The notes under the pieces are model-generated. The model made no database searches and was not told where the DNA came from. It worked only from the letters and a program-made list of their open reading frames with translations. 53,678 nucleotides of DNA. It comes from Microcoleus sp. CAWBG506 (GTDB lineage: Bacteria; Cyanobacteriota; Cyanobacteriia; Cyanobacteriales; Microcoleaceae). The DNA is taken from NCBI GenBank assembly GCA_020883125.1, contig JAHREW010000010.1, positions 100,992 through 154,669 of the forward strand. The letters run 5' to 3'. Position numbers and translations under genes: made by a program. Below are positions 44,255 through 52,370 of the stretch, one piece after another. The first letter of the stretch is position 1. Each line of letters starts with the position of its first letter.

Positions 44255-45769
44255 TTGACTTTTAATCCCAATAACTGCCGCAACGAAAGCGAAGTAGAAA
44301 CCAAACTAATTGTCAGCTATCTACTGCCAAAACTGGGCTATACCCCCGACACTTGGCATCAAGAAATAGCCTTTGGGAATATCCGTCTAGACTTCCTATC
44401 CTTCGCCACCAAAGTTATCCCAATAGTCATCGATACAGACTCGCCGATGAGTGTAGTAATTGAGGCGAAACATCCCAAGGAAAAATTAGACCGCCACATC
44501 AGAAGACTGAAACGTTACTTAACAAGCTTAAACATTCGCTACGGACTGATCACCAATGCGAAAGAAATTAGAATTTATGAAAGAATAGCCTCCGAGATTC
44601 AGCTAGTATTTAATTGCTCTGGCCAAGAACTTGAAACCAGAATCGATGAAATTATTGCTTTAATTGGCAGAGATAGTTTAAAAATAATCAAAAGTCCACA
44701 AAATCTAGAACTAAAATATAGTCAACTAAATTTAGTTACTCCTGATTTGACTAACGAAATAGCGATCGCTCTAAATCATCCAGCCAACGTCGAACCGCCA
44801 CCAAATCCAATCTCCCAACCGGAAAATGTGCCAGAAATAGTGCCATTCGCTCCCGAAATTGTACCAGAAATAAAATTAGATCTAGTTGAACCCACAACCA
44901 GTCAAAATACTATGAAAATAATTGCTGTTTACCACAATAAAGGCGGAGTCGGTAAAACTACAACCGTAGTCAATTTAGCCGCCGCCCTCAGCAAGCAATG
45001 TAAAAGAGTCTTGGTGATAGACTTAGACAGTCAAGCTAATACAACCTTTGCCACAGGTTTAGTCAAATTTGATGACGAAGAAGATGATGATTTGAAACAA
45101 AAAAATATTCTGCACATCTTACAATCAGAGGATTTTTACTCAATATCAGAAGTAGCTAGAAAGTCTAATTTTTGCACTCCAGCAATAGATGTGATTCCTT
45201 CTCATATTGATTTAATGCAATATGAAACAGAACTAAACTCACTGGATTACAGTAGAATGATTCTGATACAGAAACTAGCAGAAGTACAAGATAAATACGA
45301 TATTGTATTGATTGATACGCCACCATCTTTGAATTTTTATGCCAGAGTTGCCTTGATTGCAGCCGATTATTTAATTATTCCTTCTGACTTAAAGCCTTTT
45401 GCGAATCAAGGATTAATTAATGTCAAAGATTTTATCAAAAAAGTTAATGGATTTAAGAAACAAATCGGCAAAAATCCTCTACAGGTTTTAGGTGTACTTC
45501 CTTGTAAAATCTCAACTAACGCTAAATTTATACAGCACAGTTTGCCTAGGCGGAGGGATGCAATTCCCAAACGTTACGGTATGGAAATTATGGAAAGCGT
45601 AATTTATGAAAGAGATGATTTGGCTAAGTGTGCAGAACAAACTCAAATATTCGGAGATATGGAAATTGCCGACCCCATTTCGGTGTTAGACTTTAAGCCA
45701 GATTCAGTCGCTTCCCAAGAGTTTGAAGTATTAGCAATGGAAGTTTTGGAAAAGATAGGTGAGAAATAA
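44255..45769 (+). CDS. PD-(D/E)XK (HsdR-N-like) nuclease fused to a ParA/MinD-type ATPase
   Basis: 504 residues. Residues 1-140 fit the N-terminal nuclease domain of type I restriction HsdR. Glu15 lies in NESEVETKL, Asp46 in IRLDFLSF, and Glu70/Lys72 in SVVIEAKHP, followed by RYLTSLNIRYGLITNAKEIRIYE-like strands. A Pro/Glu-rich linker (about 175-218) leads to a complete ParA-type ATPase from Met220. It has the deviant Walker A KGGVGKTT with signature Lys229 and Lys234, ALSKQCKRVLVIDLDSQAN, and Walker B DIVLIDTPPS. TTG 44255 is the first possible start, since an in-frame stop lies 9 bp upstream. ATG 44912 could give a free ATPase. It overlaps the ParB-like gene by one base (TAATG). Confidence 0.88.
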   Translation: MTFNPNNCRNESEVETKLIVSYLLPKLGYTPDTWHQEIAFGNIRLDFLSFATKVIPIVIDTDSPMSVVIEAKHPKEKLDRHIRRLKRYLTSLNIRYGLITNAKEIRIYERIASEIQLVFNCSGQELETRIDEIIALIGRDSLKIIKSPQNLELKYSQLNLVTPDLTNEIAIALNHPANVEPPPNPISQPENVPEIVPFAPEIVPEIKLDLVEPTTSQNTMKIIAVYHNKGGVGKTTTVVNLAAALSKQCKRVLVIDLDSQANTTFATGLVKFDDEEDDDLKQKNILHILQSEDFYSISEVARKSNFCTPAIDVIPSHIDLMQYETELNSLDYSRMILIQKLAEVQDKYDIVLIDTPPSLNFYARVALIAADYLIIPSDLKPFANQGLINVKDFIKKVNGFKKQIGKNPLQVLGVLPCKISTNAKFIQHSLPRRRDAIPKRYGMEIMESVIYERDDLAKCAEQTQIFGDMEIADPISVLDFKPDSVASQEFEVLAMEVLEKIGEK

Positions 45770-46665
45770 TGCAAAAATTATCCCCGTCGTTGGTAGCAGT
45801 AAAAAAAATTACATCCACAGTTCCCCGTGACAATTTTGCCGATCGCGATTTGGAGAAAGTGGCACAACTAATTTTAGAATTAGGAGGATTGATCAACCCA
45901 ATAATTCTCCGTCGCAACGGTATGGACGCCTACGAGATAGTAGACGGAGACTTTGAATACTACGCTGCGGCGAAAGCCAGGGAAATCAACCCTATGAAAG
46001 GTGAGACAATCGGAGCATTTATTCTGGAACCGGAAAATGAAGAACTTCTGCTAGAGCAAGTTCAAGCGCTAAGAAGATGTGCAATAACTGAGGATGCTGA
46101 GAGTCCAGAAACCGGGTTTTTATACGAAAATACTTCATCACAGCCCGCAGATTCAATCAAAAACCCGGTTTCTTTAGTCGAAGTCCCTAAATCCTGTGAA
46201 AATGAAACTCTTCAATCATCATCCAGTTTAGAACAACGGCTAACAAATATTGAAGCCCAGTTTGCAAGTCAAATTAATGAGTTGAAAGCTGAGTATGCTC
46301 GTGAAAAACAGGTTTTAGTCCAGAGTATACAAGAAGTTGAAAACAGAATTTTACAACAAGTATCTCTGTTAGTTGAAGGTGGGTTAGCAAACAGAATTAA
46401 TGGTTTGAAACCACAGCCGTCACCAGAAGTTAAAAAAGTAACTTCGCAATCAATGTCACTGTTGGAAGCACTCAATAGTCTAGATAAATCTGCACTGTTG
46501 GCGAATTTTAAAGATGCTGGATTGAAGCCTTCAGTAGTCCAAACAATCATCAAAGAGCGAGGTGTGCGAGAGTTTACATCATTCGCAAATGTGGTGGAAC
46601 GTGTTGATAAGTTAGGTGACAAAACAATGATTAAAATAATTGATAAGTGGCAAAAATATTCATAA
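45769..46665 (+). CDS. ParB/Srx-like protein with an in-frame repeat insertion
   Basis: 298 residues. Residues 1-105 follow the ParB N-terminal fold: ITSTVPRDNFADRD, then VAQLILELGGLINPIILRR and YEIVDGDFEYYAAAKA. The GERR-xR arginine patch of true ParB CTPases reads DGDFEYYAA, so CTP switching may be lost. Residues 113-137 are encoded by a dispersed 67-bp repeat. A coiled coil (about 160-215) and a C-terminal helical domain (SLLEALNSLDKSALLANFKD, then ERGVREFTSFANVVER) complete it. ParB proteins load onto DNA and stimulate ParA. Partnership with the overlapping nuclease-ParA is strongly suggested by the one-base stop/start overlap. The stop codon merges with another repeat at 46665. Confidence 0.78.
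   Translation: MQKLSPSLVAVKKITSTVPRDNFADRDLEKVAQLILELGGLINPIILRRNGMDAYEIVDGDFEYYAAAKAREINPMKGETIGAFILEPENEELLLEQVQALRRCAITEDAESPETGFLYENTSSQPADSIKNPVSLVEVPKSCENETLQSSSSLEQRLTNIEAQFASQINELKAEYAREKQVLVQSIQEVENRILQQVSLLVEGGLANRINGLKPQPSPEVKKVTSQSMSLLEALNSLDKSALLANFKDAGLKPSVVQTIIKERGVREFTSFANVVERVDKLGDKTMIKIIDKWQKYS
46107..46173 (+). repeat. 67-bp AGAAACCGGGTTTTT element inside the ParB-like gene, copy 3
   Basis: Exact 15-bp inverted ends (46107-46121 and 46159-46173) and the TACGAAAATACT...CCCGCAGATT centre match the intergenic copy at 33087-33151. The reading frame stays open through it (SPETGFLYENTSSQPAD, then NPVSLVE). Confidence 0.88.
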
Positions 46666-46769
46666 TATCAATTCCGGTTGCACAAGCGAGATGATAGTCG
46701 GACACGGCAGTGCCGTGTCCCTACCCCAAAATAACATTGTAGGGACACGGCACTGCCGTCTCCTAATTT
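46665..46769. repeat. Composite ATATCAATTCCGG ... ACGGCACTGCCGT repeat
   Basis: Same composite as 23931-24074, without the 42-bp internal duplication. It begins at the last base of the ParB-like stop codon. The remaining 46770-46958 shows no gene. Confidence 0.75.
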
Positions 46770-46958
46770 AGAAAAAAAGTAAAGATGAGTTAAGCAATGT
46801 ATAATTGATGTCCCCAGGCAGTTACACTCATCACAGTCGCTTTTTTTAGGAATTGTAGTAACTTTTGTCGATCGCCTGGGATGTCACCCCACAGCAAGCT
46901 GCACAGATGGTACATTGTTGCCGGATGAATTGCTGAAACCATTTCGGGGGATTATATT

Positions 46959-47008
46959 TTCCTTCTTCCTTCTTCCTTCTTCCTTCTTGCTTCTTCCTTC
47001 TTCCTTCG
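46959..47008. repeat. Heptamer array (TTCCTTC)
   Basis: About seven units of TTCCTTC 55 bp before the second ParB-like gene. Confidence 0.85.
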
Positions 47009-47062
47009 GCTATAAATACCTAAAACACCTGATTTTCATGACAAAAGAGGACTTGTAACAAG

Positions 47063-48121
47063 ATGGATCGATCGCAAGATCAAAACCGAATAGTTGAATA
47101 TTTGCGGATTAAGCCAATTAGTCACAGTCAAATTTACACTTCCCAAATTGCCATACCAGAGACTCAGCGGGGCGAAATAATACGCGATCGCCGCGAAGCT
47201 CTCAGAAGAAGTCTAATTGAGCAAGGGAGCAACTTGATCCCTTTAATTGTACGCCCCACAGAAGCTTACAGCAACGAAGAAGAATACGAAGTTATCTGCG
47301 GCGCTGATTGGTGCATGGTTGCTAAAGAACTGGGCCTAGAACAAATGTGGGCTTGGGTTTTTGAAATGACCGATGAGGAAGTAGCTGCTGCTCAAACAGA
47401 AATGGAACTTTTAGCTCCACAGCCAATTCAAAAAACAGCCCAACTTGAGAGTCTACTGCAACAATTTGAGCTATCCTTTCAAAAAAAGGTAGAGAGTCTA
47501 ACAACACAAATAGAACAATCAATTAAAAAAAATGAAGACCTGCTAAAAAAACAAGTAAAAGCTCTAACTGAGCAGAATTTAGAGGGTGACAAAATAGAAC
47601 AGATTAGGATTATAATCGAACAAATTGAACAAACATTTAACAAAAAGGTAGATAAATTGGCTAAAAAATTTGAGCGATCGGGCAGCAATATTTCTCCCAC
47701 ATCTGCTGCTATGGATGAAATTAATCTGGAAGGTGCGTTAACACTCTTGGATGAATTTGAGAAATTGCTGTCAATTAAATTAGAATTCACAGTCGAAACA
47801 ATTAATCAGTTTGTGTCGGAGGCAATTACAGACCTAGAATCCGACTTGAAAAATCAAATTGCAAGGCTCCGTCGCCAACTTGGAGCCACCGCCCAAAACT
47901 CTGGAATACCACCAGAGACCAAGCCGAAAACTAAGTCTAAAACACAGCCCAAAAAACCGTTTTTGCCACAATTACCGCCGTTGCAGTCCCCACCAGAAGA
48001 CTATGACAGTCTCTCCCTCAGACGCTTGAAGGCGATCGGCAAAGAGCGGAAATTGCGGGGTTATGCACGGATGAAACGACCAGAAATTCTGGCTGCTCTC
48101 AAACAGATTGACGGTAAATAA
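47063..48121 (+). CDS. ParB-like protein with coiled coil and Rho-N/SAP-like C-terminus
   Basis: 352 residues. The N-terminal 110 resemble a ParB/Srx domain: IPETQRGEIIRDRREALRRS, then LIVRPTEAYSNEEEYEVICG and ADWCMVAKELGLEQMWAWVF. Here too the GERR motif is replaced (CGADWCMVA). Residues 115-290 are long amphipathic helices (QLESLLQQFELSFQKKVESL, KIEQIRIIIEQIEQTFNKK). The Pro-rich part (290-310) precedes a C-terminal SLRRLKAIGKERKLRGYARM then KRPEILAALKQ. That is a helix-extended-helix of the Rho N-terminal or SAP type that binds nucleic acid. It lies on the same strand as the nuclease-ParA/ParB-like pair, separated by repeats. It probably works with them, but may have its own promoter. Confidence 0.76.
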   Translation: MDRSQDQNRIVEYLRIKPISHSQIYTSQIAIPETQRGEIIRDRREALRRSLIEQGSNLIPLIVRPTEAYSNEEEYEVICGADWCMVAKELGLEQMWAWVFEMTDEEVAAAQTEMELLAPQPIQKTAQLESLLQQFELSFQKKVESLTTQIEQSIKKNEDLLKKQVKALTEQNLEGDKIEQIRIIIEQIEQTFNKKVDKLAKKFERSGSNISPTSAAMDEINLEGALTLLDEFEKLLSIKLEFTVETINQFVSEAITDLESDLKNQIARLRRQLGATAQNSGIPPETKPKTKSKTQPKKPFLPQLPPLQSPPEDYDSLSLRRLKAIGKERKLRGYARMKRPEILAALKQIDGK

Positions 48122-48140
48122 AATCGAGGGAATACCAACC

Positions 48141-48168
48141 TACCCGAATTGCTTAAATAATTCGGGTA
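48141..48168 (+). terminator. Candidate terminator hairpin
   Basis: TACCCGAATT/AATTCGGGTA stem with an 8-nt loop, 20 bp after the second ParB-like gene. It lacks a U-tract, so it is only a candidate. Confidence 0.45.
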
Positions 48169-48233
48169 TCTAACACAGATCTTAAAACATTGCTAAAATA
48201 GAGTCACAACCTCTGACACCAAATTAAGCAGCC

Positions 48234-48437
48234 ATGTCCGTCATCCCAGAATTAGGGAATGCCCAAGACATCCCAGAACGTGTTATCTTTCCCAAAGGCG
48301 ATTTATACAGTGATGAACCTCCCTTGGAAACTGAACTGCATCTGCGACAAATAATTTTACTTCTCCAATGCCTAGATTGGCTGTGGCGAGATAGAAACGG
48401 CTTTATCGCACTTTTGATGCAAGTTTCCTGTATTTAA
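48234..48437 (+). pseudogene. Uma2-family nuclease gene, 5' fragment only
   Basis: The first 57 codons match the N-terminus of cyanobacterial Uma2 (DUF820) proteins: IPELGNAQDIPERVIFPKGD, then LYSDEPPLETELHLRQI and WLWRDRN. Full-length relatives are about 200-250 residues with a PD-(D/E)XK core that is entirely absent here. After WRDRN the sequence turns into FIALLMQVSCI and stops, 6 bp before the 3' end of xisI. It is a decayed remnant or the product of a deletion. Confidence 0.85.
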
Positions 48438-48443
48438 GGTAGT

Positions 48444-48779
48444 TTAGGCGATCGCATATCCCGTATGTTGCCGAACGTGATACGGATGAAACCCTAAAAC
48501 TATCATATCTTTAGGCACTCCTAATTCTACAAGTTCTGCGGTAATTCCCGTTTCTATACCATCTTGTTGAATCCAGATTTTCCCATCAATAATTTCTACA
48601 TGGACGATACAATCGTGAATTCTTTTAGGCCCTTGCCAGCCATCGTGCATCAGTAAAAAATTGTTTTGTTCGCGATCGACGATTACGCTGTTTTTAATTT
48701 GCCCGTAACTGTTAGGAATCCTGGCATAACTATCTAAAACATTGTGAATAAATTGGCGATATTCATCTAGTCTATCCAT
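48444..48779 (-). CDS. xisI: XisI family protein
   Basis: 111 residues matching the XisI family: DEYRQFIHNVLDSYA, then LLMHDGWQGPKRIHDCIVHV, EIIDGKIWIQQDGIETGI and the end LGFHPYHVRQHTGYA. In Anabaena XisH and XisI control excision of the fdxN element together with XisF. Many cyanobacteria, including non-heterocystous ones, carry orphan xisHI pairs whose role is not known. It overlaps the end of xisH by 13 bp, so translation is likely coupled. Confidence 0.93.
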   Translation of the reverse strand: MDRLDEYRQFIHNVLDSYARIPNSYGQIKNSVIVDREQNNFLLMHDGWQGPKRIHDCIVHVEIIDGKIWIQQDGIETGITAELVELGVPKDMIVLGFHPYHVRQHTGYAIA

Positions 48780-49183
48780 CTGACAATTATCTCCTTTGAT
48801 GAATCAAAAACAATTAGTTTGAGTCTTTTTTTGCGTAACAAAAGTTGCCCGATTGGCTCAGAGAAAATATCTAGATAAACTTCTTCCCGAACAGCCAGAT
48901 ATATATTCCGTTCTGGTTCCGATTGCTCTAGAATATCTTCATAGACAATATACTGTCCCAGAGCTTCTTCTAAGTCATGCACCGGAGAAGCTGCCAGAAA
49001 ACTTTTCACTTCTACAGCAATTTTGCGACCTTGCTTTTGGGCAGCGAATAGTTTTTCTGCACCCAAATCGACGAATAGGGAACGACCGCCAATTTCTAAG
49101 GTTAACGGATCGTTGGTTATTGTCCACCCGTCCTTTTCCAAGGCTGTTATGACATTATTGTGGTAGATGTCTTTTGCTGGCAT
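48767..49183 (-). CDS. xisH: XisH family protein
   Basis: 138 residues of XisH type: AKDIYHNNVITALEKDGW, LFVDLGAEKLFAAQKQGRKI, then AVEVKSFLAASPVHDLEEALG and QYIVYEDIL. The Asp39...Glu58-x-Lys60 arrangement (VDLG, EVK) is that of a PD-(D/E)XK nuclease fold, so XisH may cut DNA. This is inference from motif, and XisH was named for its effect on fdxN excision. No xisF recombinase lies in the window. The pair is flanked on both sides by truncated genes. Confidence 0.93.
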   Translation of the reverse strand: MPAKDIYHNNVITALEKDGWTITNDPLTLEIGGRSLFVDLGAEKLFAAQKQGRKIAVEVKSFLAASPVHDLEEALGQYIVYEDILEQSEPERNIYLAVREEVYLDIFSEPIGQLLLRKKRLKLIVFDSSKEIIVRWID

Positions 49184-49236
49184 ATTTTAAGCTGAACCAT
49201 CAACTGTTACCCTAATTGTATAATAACACAATAATA

Positions 49237-49692
49237 TCAGAGATTCATTAATATTGGGACGCGCAAACTGACAATCGGGCCGATCATTCCGCCCATAACT
49301 ATAAATTTGAACACATTTTGAGGGCGATCGAACAGATGATGAGATCCAACAAATTTGTGTAGCAGGAAATTACTAATAATTGCAGATGAAGTCGTCCCTC
49401 CAGCAATCATCGAGGCAGTTAGAATTGAAATGGTAACAGAATTAGCATTTGTGTTGTCCAAAACAGCCCAAATATCGGCAAAAAATGAACCAATCAAAAC
49501 TCCTGGCCAGACACGATATCCTAGTATGAGAAGAGCCGCTAAAGCAAAACCGTCAGGTGGCCACACAGGAGTTACATTATTTGGCGTAGATGCCAAAAAT
49601 CTCCCCAATTCGCCAGTGGTGTAGTACACAACAGCGATAACTGCAACTGCTATCGGGTGCAGCAACCCTTTTGGTAGCGATCGAAAAGTCAT
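49237..49692 (-). pseudogene. MASE1-domain sensor gene, 5' fragment only
   Basis: 151 residues of the N-terminal MASE1 membrane sensor domain: VYYTTGELGRFLASTPNN, VTPVWPPDGFALAALLILGY, RVWPGVLIGSFFADIW and FVMGG-like segments, with four membrane helices. A MASE1 domain has about eight helices and is normally followed by GGDEF, EAL or a kinase. Here homology ends near GPIVS and the frame closes with LRVPILMNL. It looks truncated, and what follows is xisH. If translated, it would give a partial membrane protein without an output domain. Confidence 0.78.
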
Positions 49693-50001
49693 TTAAAAGT
49701 CTTGAAGTTGCTTTTAGTATTTAACCAGATTTCGAGGGAATTGCCAACTTTTTGACAAACTTGCCTCGGAGTATCATTCCCAGGTGGAAACAAGCAAAAA
49801 ATAGGGGAAATTATGACTTGAAAAATAGCCATTGTTTCTGCGGATGTCTATAATTCACGATAGCTGACTTCCGATCGCAAAATTTGGTCACAAGCAGATA
49901 AACGTCGTCAACTATGTCAAGATTAATGTCAAGCTTAAATCAGCGATCGCCAAACATCCTCAGTCTCAGCCAAGTGTCAAAATCCGACGCAACAAGTTCC
50001 A
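49693..50001. other. Intergenic region between the MASE1 remnant and the kinase gene
   Basis: 309 bp with no recognisable gene, repeat array or strong terminator. GCGATCGC sites occur at its right end. It should hold the divergent promoters of the two genes, but no clear -35/-10 pair is seen. Confidence 0.6.
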
Positions 50002-51909
50002 ATGACCAATCCTATCTACCCCGGCATTACACTCAGCAACCACTACCGCATTGTCCGCGAATTGGGACATGGTGGCTTCGGGCGCACCTACCTCGCTGAA
50101 GATGCTCACCGATTTAACGAGCCCTGTGTTTTAAAAGAATTTGCGCCCCAAGTACAGGGGAGTTACGCTTTACAGAAATCCGAGGAACTCTTCGAGCGGG
50201 AAGCCGGAGTGCTCTACAAGCTCAAACACAACCAAATTCCCAACTTCCGCGAACTGTTTCGGGTGAATATTAGCGATCGAGGCTACCTATTTCTCGTCCA
50301 AGACTACGTACCAGGTCAAACCTACCGCTTTCTGCTAGATGCCCGCAAACGTCAGGGTTTGCGCTTCATAGAAGCCGAAGTCAACCAACTCCTGATCCAG
50401 CTTTTGCCAGTGCTGGAATATACTCACGCTCTGGGAGTCATTCACCGCGACATCTCCCCAGATAACCTGATTCTGCGACTGTCTGACGGGATGCCGGTAC
50501 TCATCGACTTCGGCGGAGTCAAACAAGTCGCCGCCACCGCAGAATCTCTGTTTGCAGAAACTAACAGCACTCCGGCCCCCGCCACTCGCATCGGTAAACT
50601 CGGCTACGCCCCCGCCGAACAGATGCAGATGGGCATTGTGTATCCCCACAGCGATTTGTACGCTTTGGCAGCAACGGTTTTGGTATTGCTGACAGGGAAA
50701 GAACCCCATCAGTTGCTCGACAGCCACACCCTAAATTGGCATTGGCGATCGGAATGTTCTGTGTCTCCCAATTTGGCTCTAGTCTTAGATAAAATGCTCG
50801 CTCACGGGCCTAGCGATCGCTATTCCTCGGCTCGCGAGGTAATGCAGGCTCTCTCTGGCAATCCGGCTTCCTGGCCTCACTCACAACCGACACCAACATC
50901 AACATTTCCGGCAACCCAAGCGCCGCCGGAGTTACAGCCCATACCTATCGTGCCCCCGAAACTGCCGGGAGTTCCGGTTTCCATGACTAATATTCGCAGT
51001 CAGGAAAAGTTGCCTGCTTGGAAAATGGCGTTGCTGGTGGTGGCAGTTTTGTCAAGTATGGGAGGATTGGGCTGGTTTGCGGGTAATTATTTGCTAAATC
51101 TGCAATCTAAAGTGCAGAAAATTCCCGTGGCCACGGGCCCAAAGCAGCAGCAGGAAGATGCTTTGCGCGATCGCTTTCAAAAGTTAGGAATTGACGATAG
51201 ATTTTATAATGGTTACGTGAGCCTTGTGGACGAGACTTTCTACGCCAAATACCCGGAATTGGGAGGACGGCTGTTAAAAGAAGGTTCGGGCGATCGCACT
51301 TGGCGAGAAAGGTGGCAAAAAATCGGTGACGAATTACTTGACAAATTGGAAAACATCAGCAGTAACGCTAGAAAGAAGTTGGGCAGTTACGACACCACCG
51401 ATATCAATACCTGGAAACTGGAAGTCAACAAGATCAATTTGAGTAGTCGGGCGCTTTATGATTTGGCTGATGCTAAGTTTTTCTATCTGTTTCCAGAACA
51501 ACCGCGCGATCGTAATATAATTGGTTTGGCGATCGGACAAATTTGGCAAGCAATTACAGCAGATGCCCTCGCCGGCTTACAAGCAGGAGCAACCATCGAA
51601 AGCATTGAATTTGAAAACCGAGCTTCCCAAAAAACCCTCAAAGGCAATCTCAAACCAGGAGAAGGAAAAGCTTACATAGCTAGACTAGCTCAAAATCAAA
51701 CTCTGCGAGTAAATTTGCAAGCTCCCCCTAAATCTACTCTGCTGTCAATTTATACTCCGGGGCGGACAAACAAGTCGCGAGCTTTGCTGGAAGATGCAGA
51801 GGGACTTAGTTGGTCAGGATTGTTGGATGATGCTGGTTATTATGAATTCGTGGTAGTTTCTAAATCCTCAGAGCCTATTTCCTATGATTTGAATATGGCG
51901 GCAGAATAA
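50002..51909 (+). CDS. Membrane Ser/Thr protein kinase (Hanks type)
   Basis: 635 residues. The kinase domain (about 12-290) has the Gly loop LGHGGFGRTYLAED, the ATP-binding Lys in CVLKEFAP, the catalytic HRDISPDN (148-155) with Asp150, and DFGGVK. The APE-like motif is GYAPAEQ. In the catalytic loop a Ser stands where active kinases usually have Lys (HRDxK), which may lower activity. A Pro/Thr-rich linker leads to one membrane helix (about 337-358, MALLVVAVLSSMGGLGWFAG). The extracytoplasmic part ends in a beta-rich domain (about 525-635, LKPGEGKAYIARLAQNQTLR, then LLDDAGYYEFVVVS). This is like the PPC-type sensor domains found in secreted cyanobacterial proteins. Confidence 0.9.
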   Translation: MTNPIYPGITLSNHYRIVRELGHGGFGRTYLAEDAHRFNEPCVLKEFAPQVQGSYALQKSEELFEREAGVLYKLKHNQIPNFRELFRVNISDRGYLFLVQDYVPGQTYRFLLDARKRQGLRFIEAEVNQLLIQLLPVLEYTHALGVIHRDISPDNLILRLSDGMPVLIDFGGVKQVAATAESLFAETNSTPAPATRIGKLGYAPAEQMQMGIVYPHSDLYALAATVLVLLTGKEPHQLLDSHTLNWHWRSECSVSPNLALVLDKMLAHGPSDRYSSAREVMQALSGNPASWPHSQPTPTSTFPATQAPPELQPIPIVPPKLPGVPVSMTNIRSQEKLPAWKMALLVVAVLSSMGGLGWFAGNYLLNLQSKVQKIPVATGPKQQQEDALRDRFQKLGIDDRFYNGYVSLVDETFYAKYPELGGRLLKEGSGDRTWRERWQKIGDELLDKLENISSNARKKLGSYDTTDINTWKLEVNKINLSSRALYDLADAKFFYLFPEQPRDRNIIGLAIGQIWQAITADALAGLQAGATIESIEFENRASQKTLKGNLKPGEGKAYIARLAQNQTLRVNLQAPPKSTLLSIYTPGRTNKSRALLEDAEGLSWSGLLDDAGYYEFVVVSKSSEPISYDLNMAAE

Positions 51910-51928
51910 CTGCTATAGGGCTGACTTC

Positions 51929-51993
51929 AAAAACCTGGTTTCTTCCAAAAATCATCCTTTTGCGATAAATATTGACGCAGAAACCTGGTTTTT
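51929..51993. repeat. 65-bp AGAAACC-family element, copy 4 (diverged)
   Basis: Ends AAAAACCTGGTTTCT and AGAAACCTGGTTTTT, same total length as the copies at 28392 and 33087, different centre. It lies just after the kinase gene. Confidence 0.65.
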
Positions 51994-52091
51994 AGCCCCC
52001 ATGGGTCTAGGAATGTGCTATTGACACTGAATAAAACCCAGGCAATAATAGGTAATAGTAATCAAGTCCGTTTTCAGGTTCAAAAAAGAAT

Positions 52092-52370
52092 ATGCTGAGA
52101 TTTGCGATCGTAGCTTTAGTGACCTTAGAGTTAGTATTGCTGACAGCACTAGGTATGAATCCAGCCACTGCGACAGTCAGCAACCCCGAATTTTACGCTT
52201 GGAACTTTGCCTCTGTAGGCAGCAGCGAGCTTGTGTGTAAAAAAATGGTAGTCGCCCCCCAAGACTTAGTTCTTCCATCATCGCCCATGCAGGCGGTTAA
52301 TATCAGTTCAGCTATGGTGGACGAAAAATTTTGTGCGAATTCCACTAAGCCTTTGAAATCAGAGGGTTAA
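52092..52370 (+). CDS. Small secreted protein of unknown function
   Basis: 92 residues with a signal peptide (about 1-28, IVALVTLELVLLTALG, cleavage near ATATV). The mature part is short, with two cysteines (ELVCKKMVV and DEKFCANST) that could form a disulfide. No family is recognised. Codon use and the hydrophobic leader support a real gene. Confidence 0.6.
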   Translation: MLRFAIVALVTLELVLLTALGMNPATATVSNPEFYAWNFASVGSSELVCKKMVVAPQDLVLPSSPMQAVNISSAMVDEKFCANSTKPLKSEG

